This document shows positions 1-10,300 of a stretch of 64,000 nt of DNA, one piece after another; position 1 is the first letter of the stretch, and every line of letters begins with the position of its first letter. A program made the position numbers and the translations under genes. Origin of the DNA: Myxococcales bacterium (GTDB lineage: Bacteria; Myxococcota_A; Bradymonadia; UBA7976; UBA1532); the NCBI GenBank assembly GCA_020633435.1, contig JACKDP010000007.1:434001-498000 (forward strand), in the 5' to 3' direction. A model generated the notes under the pieces. The model was not told the origin of the DNA. It ran no database searches and saw only the letters and a program-made list of their open reading frames with translations.

Positions 1-663
1 CTGGGTGGTGCCCACCGCGTCGAGGGTGCCGTTGGAGAGGGGATCGAGCTCGGAGGAGAAGACGCTCGCCAGCTCGTCGATGGCGTTGCCCTGGCTGGCG
101 GCCACCTGGTTGTAGGCGGGGGCCAGCTCCGAGGGCAGCTCGCCCTCCATGCCCACCCAGCGCAGGAGGTCCATCGCGGCCTCGAACATGCGCTCCAGGA
201 AGCCGATGGCGGCGGCCTCCATGTCGGCCACCTGGATGAAGGTGGGCGGGACGATGGGATCGGGCAGGAGGTCCTCGAGGTCGACCTCGTTCTCCTCCAT
301 CTCGTCGTCGTCGCCGACCAGGGCGTTGCCCTCGAAGTCGCTCTGGAGCGCCTCCTGGGGGAAGGTCGGGGACTCGAAGGACCAGCTCCAGGGCGTCAGC
401 GCCTCGGGATCCGAGAGCATGCGCAGCATGCCCTTGGAGAGGAGCTCGGCCGTCTTGTCGAGCAGGGTGGCCTCATCGCGCTGGGCGAGCCAGGCCAGGT
501 GGTGCGTGGCCCCGAGGGCCTCCCGCAGCCGGTCGACGTTGTCGGTCTGGAGCAGGTAGTCGAGGAGGAAGTCCGCGGCCTGCGTGGGCCCCTCGAAGCG
601 GACGAACCGGTTCTCCGAGAAGAAGATGACCTCGCGGGTACCTTGCCGCAGGACAAACCGCAT
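1..663 (-). CDS. Unknown acidic protein, C-terminus cut by window edge
   Basis: The frame is open from an ATG at 663 to the window edge, giving 221 codons with no stop. The start is fixed by GGAGG six bases upstream of the ATG. The N-terminus reads MRFVLRQGTREVIFF and is followed by helical, Leu-rich sequence. There is a strongly acidic linker near residues 128-145 (DDDEMEENEVDLEDLL), then another helical region. I see no signal peptide, membrane segment or catalytic motif. It lies 96 bases downstream of the enoyl-CoA hydratase gene on the same strand, but a hairpin and a -10-like element between them suggest it has its own promoter. I do not recognise the family. The missing C-terminus could carry the diagnostic domain. 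Confidence 0.75.
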   Translation of the reverse strand, partial: MRFVLRQGTREVIFFSENRFVRFEGPTQAADFLLDYLLQTDNVDRLREALGATHHLAWLAQRDEATLLDKTAELLSKGMLRMLSDPEALTPWSWSFESPTFPQEALQSDFEGNALVGDDDEMEENEVDLEDLLPDPIVPPTFIQVADMEAAAIGFLERMFEAAMDLLRWVGMEGELPSELAPAYNQVAASQGNAIDELASVFSSELDPLSNGTLDAVGTTQ

Positions 664-686
664 GCGCTGCCTCCATCGTCCCGGGC

Positions 687-692
687 ACTATA
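687..692 (-). promoter_or_regulatory. Candidate -10 element for the edge gene
   Basis: On the minus strand the hexamer TATAGT (5 of 6 to TATAAT) sits 23 bases upstream of the ATG at 663 in an otherwise very GC-rich gap. No good -35 hexamer is visible at 16-18 bases, so this is only a weak promoter call. Confidence 0.35.
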
Positions 693-728
693 GCGGCAGG
701 CGTCGGCCGCCCGCGAGTCGAAGCCGCG

Positions 729-744
729 GCCCGGCGCGCCGGGC
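729..744 (-). terminator. Perfect GC palindrome after the enoyl-CoA hydratase gene
   Basis: GCCCGGCGCGCCGGGC is a perfect 16-base palindrome 15 bases past the stop codon of the enoyl-CoA hydratase gene. It can fold as a 6-bp stem with a CGCG loop. There is no T-tract after it, so it is at best a GC-rich terminator or 3' stability hairpin. Confidence 0.35.
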
Positions 745-759
745 GGCCTCCGGCGCGGA

Positions 760-1530
760 TCAGGCGAACCGGGAGAAGTCCGGCTCGCGCTTCTGGAAGA
801 AGGCCGTGACCGCCTCGGACACCTCGGGGGAGCCGAGGCGGGCCGACAGGGTGGTCAGCTCGTCCCAGAAGACCTGGTCGCCCAGGTCGCGCCACGGGGC
901 CCGCATCAGCCGCTTGGTGTCGCGCACCGAGCCCGGGGGCAGCGCGGCGATCTGGCGGGCGCGCTCGAGGGCGCGGGGCAGCACGGCCTCGGCCGCCAGG
1001 ACCTCGTTGGCCAGGCCCCACTCCACCGCGCGCTCCGCCGAGATGGCGTCGCCCAGCAGCAGCATCTCCATGGCCCGCGGCATGCCGATCATGCGCGGCA
1101 GCAGGTAGCTCGACACCAGCTCGGGGCAGAGCGCGAGCTTCGTGAACGGCATCTTGAGCTGGCTGCCCGCGGCCACGTAGACGAGGTCGCAGTGCAGCAG
1201 CATGGTGACGCCGACGCCCACGGCCACGCCGTTCACCGCGGCGATCAGGGGCTTCTCGCACTCGAAGACGCTGCGCATGAAGCGCACGGTCGGGCTGTCC
1301 TCGGCCTTCTTGGGCAGCTTGCTCATGAAGTCGATGACGTCGTTGCCCGCCGTGAAGGCCTCCCCGGCGCCCGTCAGCACGATGACGCGCACGGCCGGGT
1401 CGGCGCGGCCCGCCTCGATGGCCTCGTGGGCCGCCTGGTACATGGCCTGGGTGAGGGCGTTCTTCTTCTCGGGCCGGCTGAAGGTGACGGTCATGAGGCC
1501 GCCGTCGCGGTCCACCTGCAGGTTGCTCAT
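760..1530 (-). CDS. Enoyl-CoA hydratase/isomerase family protein
   Basis: This 256-residue protein has the normal length and layout of the crotonase fold. It likely acts in cytoplasmic fatty-acid beta-oxidation, hydrating or isomerising enoyl-CoA. The oxyanion-hole region reads AVNGVAVGVGVTMLL. Candidate acid/base glutamates occur in LCPELVSSYLLPRMIG and in RAMEMLLLGD. The PE..SS...P segment resembles peroxisomal-type delta3,delta2-enoyl-CoA isomerases (ECI2 group) more than the GGTQRL-type hydratases, so isomerase activity is a real alternative. I chose the ATG at 1530 (MSNLQVDRDGG) because the longer in-frame extension is Arg/Pro-rich and unlike the family. It is divergent from the lipase-like lipoprotein gene, with 137 bases between the starts. 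Confidence 0.9.
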   Translation of the reverse strand: MSNLQVDRDGGLMTVTFSRPEKKNALTQAMYQAAHEAIEAGRADPAVRVIVLTGAGEAFTAGNDVIDFMSKLPKKAEDSPTVRFMRSVFECEKPLIAAVNGVAVGVGVTMLLHCDLVYVAAGSQLKMPFTKLALCPELVSSYLLPRMIGMPRAMEMLLLGDAISAERAVEWGLANEVLAAEAVLPRALERARQIAALPPGSVRDTKRLMRAPWRDLGDQVFWDELTTLSARLGSPEVSEAVTAFFQKREPDFSRFA

Positions 1531-1667
1531 GGGGGCTCTCGTCGGTCGGGGGGCGTGGCGCCGTTGGCGGCGGATGATGCCATCGACGGGGGCGCCGTGT
1601 CGAACCGTGGTTCGAGACCCCGGGGTCGGGGTATGACCGGGGCCTCGCACTGCCCCGAGGTGGCTGA

Positions 1668-3494
1668 ATGACCCGCTGGATCCTCGTCGCCCTCTGTCTG
1701 GCCGCCTGTGATGACGGCGGCTCGTCCGCGGCGCAGGAGGGCGCGGCCGACCTGGGCCCGCTGGCCGACGAGGGGGCCGCCGACGCCGCCCGCGACGCCG
1801 CGCCGCCCACCTGCAGCGCCGCGGCCATCCGCGACCCGAGCAGGGCCGTGGACGGCGTCTTCCCGGACGATCTCTTCACCGTCTCCGACGGGGCGACGGC
1901 CACTGGCCGCCGCGTCGCCGTCGCCGACGCCCCCTGGATCGCCGACGTGCCGGTGGCGTGGCAGCCCATGTTCAAGGAGCTCGACACCCTGGACGGCTTC
2001 GGCACCGCGGCGCCCGTCTTCCTGCGCTTCACGGCCCCCATCGCCCTGCCCGGGCCGGAGGCCGTGCGCCTGATCGCGCTCACGGATCCGCCCGAGGACG
2101 TGGCGCTGGACGTCTCGCTGCTCGATGACGGGCAGACGCTCGCGCTCGATCCGCGCACCCCGCTGGTGGGCGCGACGCGGCACCTCGTGGTGGCGACCCG
2201 GGCCCTCCAGGCGGCGGATGGCGGCTGCGTGGACGCGGCCGGGGGGCCCTTGCCCGAAGAGCTGGCGGCCGCCGACGTGGCCGCCGACGAGGTGGTGGTG
2301 GCGGCGACGTTCACCACCCAGAGCGTGTTGCAGAGCTCACAGGCCATCGCCGAGGCCATCGTCCGCCGCACCCCCACCTGGGACGGCCCCGCGCGCTGCG
2401 AGCAGCAGCAGGGCCGGCGCCACTGCGAGCGCCAGTTCCTCGCGGCCGACTTCCGCGGCGACGACGGCATCATCGACGCGCCGCGGCCCCGGGGCAGCTA
2501 CCTGCTGCCCGTCTCCATCTGGATCCCCGACGGCGCCGGGCCGTGGCCCGTGATCATCGCCGGCCACGGGCTCTCGGACAGCCGCGCCTTCGGCGGCTTC
2601 ATCGACCAGCTCGCCGGGGAGCCCGTCGCCGTCGTGGCCATCGACAGCCCGTTCCATGGCGAGCACCCCGGCGGCGTCTCCGACAACCCGTTGTTTTTGC
2701 TGCGAGATTTCTTCGCCGTGGATCTGGCGGCCCGCACCCTGGCCCCGCGCCGCATGCGCGACGTCTTCCGCACCGCCACCTTCGACAAGCTGCAGCTCCT
2801 CAACCTGCTGCGGCAGGCGCCCGACCTGGACGGCGACGGGCTGAGCGACGTGGATCCGAGCCGCCTGGGCTACTTCGGCCTGAGCCTCGGCGGCATCCTC
2901 GGCGGCGAGTTCCTGGCCCTCGCGCCGGGCGTCGAGGCGGCGGTGCTGAGCGTCCCGGGCGCCCGCATCACCCGCATCATGCGCGACAGCGACACCTTCG
3001 GCGCCCTCATCAACAGCTTCCTGCCGGCCGGGGCGAGCGATGGCGCCATCAAGCGCATCTTCGGGGCCATCCAGACGCTCGCCGACGCGGGGGATCCGGT
3101 GAACTTCGCGCCCCACATCCTGCGCGACCGCCTGCCCCGCGCGGGGGAGGCCCCGGATCTGCTGGTGCTGATGGCGGTCGGCGACGAGGTGGTGCCCAAC
3201 ACCGGGACGGAGTCGCTGGCGCGCGCCCTCGGCCTGCCGGTCCTGGCCCCGGTGTCGGTGCCCTGGGACGGGGTGCCCGTCGTGGAGGCCGGCCCCCTGC
3301 ACGCCAACCTGGAGGGCGGGGTGACGGCCGGGCTCTTCCAGCACGCCCGCGTCAGCGGCGGCCGCCCGCCCAGCGTCCGCACGGCCGACGCCGACCACAA
3401 CAACGTCACCGGCAGCCACGAAGGCATCCGACAGATCAGCCACTTCCTCGACGCCTGGCTCGCCGGCGAGGCCGTCGAGATCATCGCCCCCTGA
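1668..3494 (+). CDS. Lipoprotein with alpha/beta-hydrolase (lipase-like) domain
   Basis: The 608-residue protein starts with a lipoprotein signal (MTRWILVALCLAACDDGG, lipobox LAAC), so it should be anchored in a membrane and face outward. An Asp/Ala-rich linker leads to an Ig-like segment, roughly residues 60-180, of the kind seen ahead of bacterial lipases. The alpha/beta-hydrolase domain follows, with the oxyanion strand IIAGHGLSDS (about residue 292) and the nucleophile elbow GLSLGG. A candidate catalytic His lies in DADHNNVTGSHEG near the C-terminus. Substrate is unknown; a lipid or other ester is likely by family. A GAGG sits before the ATG. No partner gene is evident, since the kinase gene starts 97 bases later. 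Confidence 0.85.
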   Translation: MTRWILVALCLAACDDGGSSAAQEGAADLGPLADEGAADAARDAAPPTCSAAAIRDPSRAVDGVFPDDLFTVSDGATATGRRVAVADAPWIADVPVAWQPMFKELDTLDGFGTAAPVFLRFTAPIALPGPEAVRLIALTDPPEDVALDVSLLDDGQTLALDPRTPLVGATRHLVVATRALQAADGGCVDAAGGPLPEELAAADVAADEVVVAATFTTQSVLQSSQAIAEAIVRRTPTWDGPARCEQQQGRRHCERQFLAADFRGDDGIIDAPRPRGSYLLPVSIWIPDGAGPWPVIIAGHGLSDSRAFGGFIDQLAGEPVAVVAIDSPFHGEHPGGVSDNPLFLLRDFFAVDLAARTLAPRRMRDVFRTATFDKLQLLNLLRQAPDLDGDGLSDVDPSRLGYFGLSLGGILGGEFLALAPGVEAAVLSVPGARITRIMRDSDTFGALINSFLPAGASDGAIKRIFGAIQTLADAGDPVNFAPHILRDRLPRAGEAPDLLVLMAVGDEVVPNTGTESLARALGLPVLAPVSVPWDGVPVVEAGPLHANLEGGVTAGLFQHARVSGGRPPSVRTADADHNNVTGSHEGIRQISHFLDAWLAGEAVEIIAP

Positions 3495-3591
3495 AAAAGA
3501 TCGGTCTCTCTCCGCAAAACACTCCCCGGGCCCGCGTCCCGTTCGCTGCAAGCGACGACAGAGCCGCGGTCACAAGCTCGGGGGGAGCTGC

Positions 3592-6500
3592 ATGCAGATC
3601 GGCGATCTCGACGACATCGTGCTGGGCCAGGCCATCCGGCCACCCAGCACCCCCGCCAGCGATGATCGACGCATCATCCAGGCGGGCCCGCCGCCCCAGG
3701 CCTTCCCGGCCAACCCGCGGTTCATCTTCCGGCGGCTGCTCGGGCAGGGTGGCCTGGGCGTCGTCTTCCTGACCTACGACCGCGAGCGCCAGGAGGAGGT
3801 GGCCCTGAAGCTGGTCACCGGCTTCGGCGCCGACGCGGGCTTCCACACCCGCGGCGAGTTCCGGGTCCTGGCCGACGTGCACCACCCGAACCTGGCCCGC
3901 GTGCTCGACCTGTTCGTGGACGAGTTCGGCACCTACTTCACGATGGAGTATGTCGAGGGCGGCACCTTCGACGCCTGGATCCGGGGCGAGTTCGGCCTGG
4001 GCACGGGGCGCTTCGACCGGCTGCTGCACGGGGCCCGCTCGCTGTGCCGCGCCCTCGACTTCCTGCACGGCGAGGGGATGGCCCACGGCGACGTGAAGCC
4101 CTCCAACGTCCTGGTGACCCACGACGGGCGCCTCAAGCTCGTGGACTTCGGGCTGGTCCGCGAGCTGGATGGCCTGGTGCGGCGGGTGAACCCCAACGCC
4201 GGGACGCCGCTGTACCTGCCGCCGGAGGCCTTCTTCGGCAACACCGACGTCCAGGCCTGGGACTGGTATGCGGCGGCGGTGACGCTCTTCGAGGCGACGC
4301 TGGGCCGGCTGCCGTTCCCCGACCTGCGCGACGACCCCCTCGGGCTCGCGGTGGCCAAGACAGAGGCCCCCGATCCCCACCACTTCCCGCGGCCGCGGGA
4401 GGTGCCGGGCTGGTTCATCGACCTGCTCTTCAGCCTCCTGGCCCCCACCGTCGGCGATCGGCCCGAGCCGGCGACGGTGCTGCAGCGGCTGGGCGAGCCC
4501 ATCCGCCAGGGCCAGGCCTTCGTGGGGCGGCGCAACGAGCTGTCCCTGCTGGTGGATCAGGTGGAGCGCGTGCGCGACCACGGGGCGGCCATCGTCGAGG
4601 TGACGGGGCCCTCGGGCATCGGCAAGACGAGCCTGGTGGAGCGCTTCCTGCGCGACGTCCGCCACGAGACGGCCGTGCTGCCGGTGCGCTGCCGCGAGAA
4701 CGAGCGCGTGCCCTTCAACGCCCTCGACGCGGCGGTCGACGCCCTGTCGCGGACGCTGAAGGAGGCGGGGCCGGGCCTGGGCGAGGACGTGGTGCCCCGG
4801 GACGCCGACGCGCTGCTCGCCCTCTTCCCGGTGCTCGGGGTGGTGCCGGCGCTGGCGAAGGCGGCGGCCGCGCGCCCGATGCCCGCGGGCATGGAGCCCC
4901 GCGAGCGGCGCGAGCGTGGGGCCGTGGCCCTGCGCCAGGTGCTGGAGGGTCTGTCGCGCCGCCAGCCCGTCGTGCTCTGGATCGATGACGCCCAGTGGGC
5001 CGACCGCGACAGCCTGTGGCTGCTGGAGGAGCTGCTGCGCCCGCCGCGGATGCCCGCGCTGCTGCTCGTCCTCTGCGTGCGCGACGACGCGCGCGACCAC
5101 TGGACGGCGAGCGCCCGCGACCTGCGGGCCATGCCGCTGCCGTGGTACCAGCTCGACGTCCACCCGCTCGGCGCCGGCGACGCCACGCGCCTGGCCATGT
5201 CGCTCCTCGGCCCGAAGGCCGAGGATCTGGCGCGGTCCCTCGCGGCCGAGAGCGGCGGAAACCCCTTCTTCATCCAGTGGTTGAGCCGCACCTCACGCGA
5301 CGGCTCCGTCCCCGCCGGGCTGGGGGACGCGGTCGCGCAGCACGTCGCGGGCCTGCTGCCGGACGAGCGCCGCTGCCTGGCGCTCTGCGCGCTGGCCGCG
5401 GGGGCGCTGCCGGTGGAGGTGCTGCTGCACGCCGCGGCGCTCTCCCAGGGGGGCGCGAGCACCCTCGACGCGCTGGTGCTGGCGCGGCTGCTGCGTCGAC
5501 GTCGGGCCCCCGCCCGCCTGGACGGCGACCGCGAGCACCTGGTCGTCGAGGTCATCCACGCCCAGGTGACGCGCGGCGTGCTCACCAGCGTGCCCGCCAG
5601 CCGTCGCCCCCGCCTGCACGGCGACCTGGCCGACGCCCTGCGCGCGTTCGGCGGCCCGCCCGATCAGATCGTCGACCACCTCATCGGCGCGGGCCGGGTG
5701 GCCGAGGCGGCGGGCGAGGCCTGGCAGGCGGCCCGGCAGGCCGAGGCGGGGCTGGCGTTCGACGCGGCCGCCCGCTTCTACGCCCAGGCCGCCGAGCTGG
5801 GCGCCGAGGCCCCGGCCTGGGAGCTCTACGAGGCCCAGGCGAGCTGCCTCGTCCACGCGGGCCAGCTCAGGGCGGCGGGGGAGGCCTACGAAAACGCGGC
5901 GCGCCTCGTCGAGCCCGACGATCCCGTCCGCGCCCTCGACCTGGGACGCCGGGCCGCCGAGCAGTACCTGCACTGCGGGCAGGTCTCCCGGGGCAAGGAG
6001 CTCTTCGAGGCGGTGCTCCAGGCCCTCGAGGTCGAGCCGGTGCGCACCGCGCGCGCGGCCGACAAGTACTCGAGTTTGCTGCGCTTTCGCCTGGGCTTCT
6101 CGGGCTACCGCGTCCGCGCGGGGGCCGCGCCGGACCGCCGGCAGCGCGTCCGCCTGGACGCCCTCTGGGGCGCCACGACGAGCCTGGCGCTGGTCAACCA
6201 CCAGCTCGCGGACGCCTACGGCGTGCTGCACCTGAGCGAGGCGCTGCAGCTCGACGACGCCGAGCGCATCGTGCGCGCCCTCGGCTACGAGGCGGCGTTC
6301 CTGGCGGGGGTCGAGCACTGGCTGCTGCCGGCGGGGCGGGGCGAGCGGCTCATCCGCCGGGTCATGGCGCTGGCCAACGATCAGGCCACCCCGTACAGCC
6401 TGGCCTGGGCGCGCATGTCGGCCGGGGCCGCGGCCTGGCACCAGGCGCGGTGGCGCGACTGCGTGCAGGAGTGCGAGCGCGCCGAGCGCATCTACGCGGC

Positions 6501-7305
6501 CGAGTGCCGCGGGGTGGACTGGGAGCGGGCGGTGACGGCGGTGCACCGCCTGTACGCGCTGGCCCAGCTCGGCGAGCTGGAGACGCTGGCGGCCGACGTG
6601 CCGGACGGCCTGCGGCGGGCCCTCATCCACGGCGACCACTTCGCGGCCAACCACCACCGGCAGGGCCCCGCGTGCCTGCGCTGGCTGGCGGCGGATCGGC
6701 CCGAGCGCGCGCGCCAGGACCTCGCCCAGGCGGCGGCGACGTGGCAGGACCACGACGACCTCTTCTCGACGCAGCACTACCACCACCTGCTGGCGGCCAC
6801 CCAGGTGGACCTGTACGAGGGCCACGCCGACGCCGCCTTCGACCGGGTCGAGACGGCCTGGCCCCGCGTCGAGCAGGCGCGCTTCCTGATGCTGGGCTAC
6901 TGCGGCGCCGAGCTCTGGCACCTGCGTGGGCGAGCGGCGGCCGCCATCCTGGCCACGCCCGACGTCGATCCCGCGGTGGCGCTGCGGGCGCGGCGCGTCC
7001 TCAAGCTGGCCGACAAGGCGCTGCGCCGCGGGCGGGTGGCGGTGGCGACGCCCTTCGCGGATCTGCTGGCGGCGGCCGTCGCCTGGCTGGACGGCGATCG
7101 CGAGCGCGTCCGCGCGCGCCTGCTGGCCGCGGTCGTCCGGTTCGAGGAGCTGGACATGGCCCTGCACGTGGAGTGCGCGCGCCTCTGCCTGGGGGTGCTG
7201 CGGCTGGAGACGGGGCCGGCGGAGGCCGCGCTCACCGCCCGCGGCGTGCGCTCGGCGCGCCGCATGGCGGCGGTGCTGGTGCCCGGGCTGGTGGTGCCGG
7301 GCTAG
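3592..7305 (+). CDS. Ser/Thr protein kinase fused to AAA-type ATPase and TPR-like repeats
   Basis: This 1237-residue cytoplasmic regulator has three parts. The kinase domain (about residues 45-300) shows a glycine loop GQGGLGVV, the ATP-binding Lys in VALKLV, the catalytic loop HGDVKPSN (about 165, HRD replaced by HGD as in many bacterial kinases) and DFG (about 185). An ATPase domain follows, with Walker A GPSGIGKT (about 338-345) and Walker B VVLWIDDAQWAD (about 459-470). The C-terminal half is alpha-helical and Ala/Leu-rich with TPR-like repeats. This architecture is common in Myxococcota, where it integrates signals. The substrate is unknown. A GGGGGAG precedes the ATG. It ends 12 bases from the convergent flavoprotein gene. 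Confidence 0.92.
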   Translation: MQIGDLDDIVLGQAIRPPSTPASDDRRIIQAGPPPQAFPANPRFIFRRLLGQGGLGVVFLTYDRERQEEVALKLVTGFGADAGFHTRGEFRVLADVHHPNLARVLDLFVDEFGTYFTMEYVEGGTFDAWIRGEFGLGTGRFDRLLHGARSLCRALDFLHGEGMAHGDVKPSNVLVTHDGRLKLVDFGLVRELDGLVRRVNPNAGTPLYLPPEAFFGNTDVQAWDWYAAAVTLFEATLGRLPFPDLRDDPLGLAVAKTEAPDPHHFPRPREVPGWFIDLLFSLLAPTVGDRPEPATVLQRLGEPIRQGQAFVGRRNELSLLVDQVERVRDHGAAIVEVTGPSGIGKTSLVERFLRDVRHETAVLPVRCRENERVPFNALDAAVDALSRTLKEAGPGLGEDVVPRDADALLALFPVLGVVPALAKAAAARPMPAGMEPRERRERGAVALRQVLEGLSRRQPVVLWIDDAQWADRDSLWLLEELLRPPRMPALLLVLCVRDDARDHWTASARDLRAMPLPWYQLDVHPLGAGDATRLAMSLLGPKAEDLARSLAAESGGNPFFIQWLSRTSRDGSVPAGLGDAVAQHVAGLLPDERRCLALCALAAGALPVEVLLHAAALSQGGASTLDALVLARLLRRRRAPARLDGDREHLVVEVIHAQVTRGVLTSVPASRRPRLHGDLADALRAFGGPPDQIVDHLIGAGRVAEAAGEAWQAARQAEAGLAFDAAARFYAQAAELGAEAPAWELYEAQASCLVHAGQLRAAGEAYENAARLVEPDDPVRALDLGRRAAEQYLHCGQVSRGKELFEAVLQALEVEPVRTARAADKYSSLLRFRLGFSGYRVRAGAAPDRRQRVRLDALWGATTSLALVNHQLADAYGVLHLSEALQLDDAERIVRALGYEAAFLAGVEHWLLPAGRGERLIRRVMALANDQATPYSLAWARMSAGAAAWHQARWRDCVQECERAERIYAAECRGVDWERAVTAVHRLYALAQLGELETLAADVPDGLRRALIHGDHFAANHHRQGPACLRWLAADRPERARQDLAQAAATWQDHDDLFSTQHYHHLLAATQVDLYEGHADAAFDRVETAWPRVEQARFLMLGYCGAELWHLRGRAAAAILATPDVDPAVALRARRVLKLADKALRRGRVAVATPFADLLAAAVAWLDGDRERVRARLLAAVVRFEELDMALHVECARLCLGVLRLETGPAEAALTARGVRSARRMAAVLVPGLVVPG

Positions 7306-7317
7306 GGCCCGCGACGC

Positions 7318-10300
7318 TCAGGGCTGGCCGAGCTTCTCGCGCACCCAGGCCACCGCCTTCTTCAGCGCGGCCGCCACGCCGTCGCCCCCGGCCAGATCCT
7401 CCGGGGTGGACAGGTGCAGGTCGCGCCGCACCGTGTCGATGAGCCCCGACAGCAGGGCCGCCGGGTCGCCGAGGGCGGGGTGCAGGCGGTCCGCGAGCTC
7501 GTCCAGCCCCAGGATCTCGGAGAGGTGGGGCTTGCCCATCTCGAAGAGCAGGGCGTCGACGCGCTTGAAGAACGCCAGGTCGTCCAGCTCGTGCTGCTCG
7601 GGATCCCAGATGTCGCAGTAGTCCCCGGCCACCGCGAGGGCGGGCAGGGGCACGTCGTCCATGTCGAGGCGGCAGCGGACCTGGGCGTCGGTGCGGTCGG
7701 GGCCGAAGGCCTCGCGGCGGAAGAACGGGACGTTGGTGCTGCCGGGCAGGCTCGACACCCCGCCGTTGTCGCTCCAGTCGCGGTAGCCGAAGGCCGTCAC
7801 GTGGTCGAGCAGGGCGTTGACGGCGTGGCGGGCCGACTCGTTGGCGGCCTCCATCGTCGTCATGCGGGTGAACGTCCGCAGGTACGTGCCGGCGAAGACG
7901 AGCTGGCCGAAGTGCACCCCGTAGCCGCCGTGGTCGGCCTGCCAGATGTGCGGCTCGTCGGCCGGCTTCACCGGGGCCGGGTCGTCCGGGTTCATGGGCT
8001 CCGGGCCGGGCCGGTTGGCCCAGTCGGAGACGTTGTTCACCAGGAACGGCGTGCGGTTCTCCACCAGCGGCGCGCAGCTCGACGTCTGCACCCGCACGCA
8101 GATGGAGGTGCCGCTGCTCGACGTGACCTCCTCCACCTGGAGCTCGCCGAACTTCAGCGCGTCGTCCAGGTACCAGTGCGTCGGCCGCGGGATGGGCAGC
8201 ACGGCGGCGCGCAGGCCGAACCGGCTGTTGCGGCGCAGGCTCTCGGCGATCTGCCGCCAGACCTCCTCGGCGATCTCGTTGGCGGTGCAGTCGAGGGCCG
8301 ACTTCCCCAGGTAGCGCGAGGGCTTGCGCCAGTCGCCGATGTCGACGCTGAGGATGCCGCGCACCCCCTGGTCGCGCAGGATGCGCTTGTACCGCCAGAA
8401 CTGGAGCTGGGAGATGGAGGAGAGGCCCCAGTCCGTGTCGTAGTAGTACACGTGGCCGCGGGCGATCTTGAGCTCCTGGTCGAAGAAGTACTGGATGCCC
8501 GCGAAGGTCTGCAGCCGGTCCTTCGGCGTCGCCCCGTAGCGGGCGCCGCGGCGCAGCACCGCCGTCAGCTCCTGCGACAGCCGGTCGCCCTCGGGCTCCT
8601 CGAAGACGGTGGCCTGCTGGAGGGCCGCCTTGTCGGCCGCGCTGGCGTCCAGCCCCGAGACGGCCCACTGGGCGGCCTGGAGGGCGTCGCTGGCCCCGAT
8701 GGTGTTGGCGCCGCTCCCGCCGGGCGCGAGCAGGGCCTCGACGTCGGCGATGACCCGGGCGATGGGATCGGTGGACTCGACGACCACCCGCGCCACCCGG
8801 GGCTCACCCGGGTTGTTGCGCAGGAGGCGCGTCTCGATCTGGCCCGTGCCGCGCTTGCCGAGCTGCCGCAGCCGCGAGAGCGTCAGGCCGATGAGCTCGA
8901 CGACGAGGGGGAGCTGGGCCCGGCTCGTCAGGCGCCCCGTCAGCGTGTTGCCGGCGCCCGTGGGCAGCAGCAGCCGGTCGGGCAGGACGACGCGCAGGTA
9001 GTGGCGGGGCAGCAGCGCCGGCCCCTCCCAGGGCACCGTGGTGGTGTAGCCGTCCAGATCGCCGGGCACGCCGTGGTCCCGCAGGCTCAGGCGCAGATCC
9101 CGCGTCACCTTCTCCGCCGTCACCACGTCGGTGGCGAGGACGTAGTAGTTCGTCCGCGGGCAGTAGCAGGCGGGGGCCTTGCCGCCGGGCCACGAGACGC
9201 AGAAGTCCAGGATCTGGTTGGGCTTTTGCGGCGGCTGCCCCCGGTCCGTCGGGCAGGCGGGCGGGCAGATGTTCTTGAGCTCGCCCGCGAAGAACTGCAC
9301 GCCGAGGGCCTGCAGGTGCAGCTTCCAGAGCTCCAGCCAGGCGGTGGAGGTGGGGCCGTTGAGCGTCGAGTCGGTGGGGCCGCCGGCGCGGAACTGGTCC
9401 AGCAGGAGCTGCACGACGATGTTCCCCTGCGTGCGCGCGTCGCCGTAGGTGGCGTCCATGGCGACGAGGGCCTGGGGGGCCGCCTTGAGGTGCCGCTCGA
9501 ACTCCGGGCTGAACGTCCAGCGCGGCGTCGGATCCTGCGGGGTGGCGCCGATGAGGAAGTCCCACCACGACAGGTCCTCGAACTCGGCGGCGCGCCGCTC
9601 GGTCGACGAGGACAGGTAGCGGAACAGGCGCGTCATCAGCCGCGTGATGTCGCGCTTCTCGAAGCCCAGGTCGACCAGCATGCGCACGTACTCGCGCCGG
9701 AAGGCCTCGAAGGAGGCCGGGCGGTCGCGCGTGAAGGAGGCCTGGGCCCCCTCGCCGGCGAAGACCTGCTGGAACGTCGAGACGAGGTTGTCGAACGTGG
9801 TCGACGCCGACTCATAGCCGTTGCCCTGGTAGACGGGCGTGCGGCGCATCGTGTCGAAGATGTGCCGGTAGAAGCTGGGGAAGAAGCGGTAGCCGTGCTC
9901 CCCGGGGAAGAGGCCGCAGACCAGCCGCAGCTCCAGCAGGCCGTCCGTCGCGGCGGGCTCGACGGCGCCGCAGGGGGCGCAGCCGTGCTCGGCGGGGGCG
10001 ATCTCGATGGCGTCGACGGCCCGCAGGACGCGGCCGAGGGCGTCGGGCTCGTCCAGGAGCGCGGCGGCGGAGCCGGCGGCGAGCACCCGCAGGCGGGCCC
10101 GGGCGGCGGCGGCGTCCTGCTGGGTGTCCACCGCGTCGGTCTCGGCGTCCGTGGGCAGGCGCAGCCGCAGGTGCACGCTGTCGTCGCGGCCGGCCTCGGC
10201 CAGGGCCGGGCCGAGCTGGGCGAAGGTGGCCGCGTCCCCCAGGCGGCCGAGGGGCAGCAGGATGCCGCCCACCAGCGTGTAGGTGTCCACCGGCTGCAGC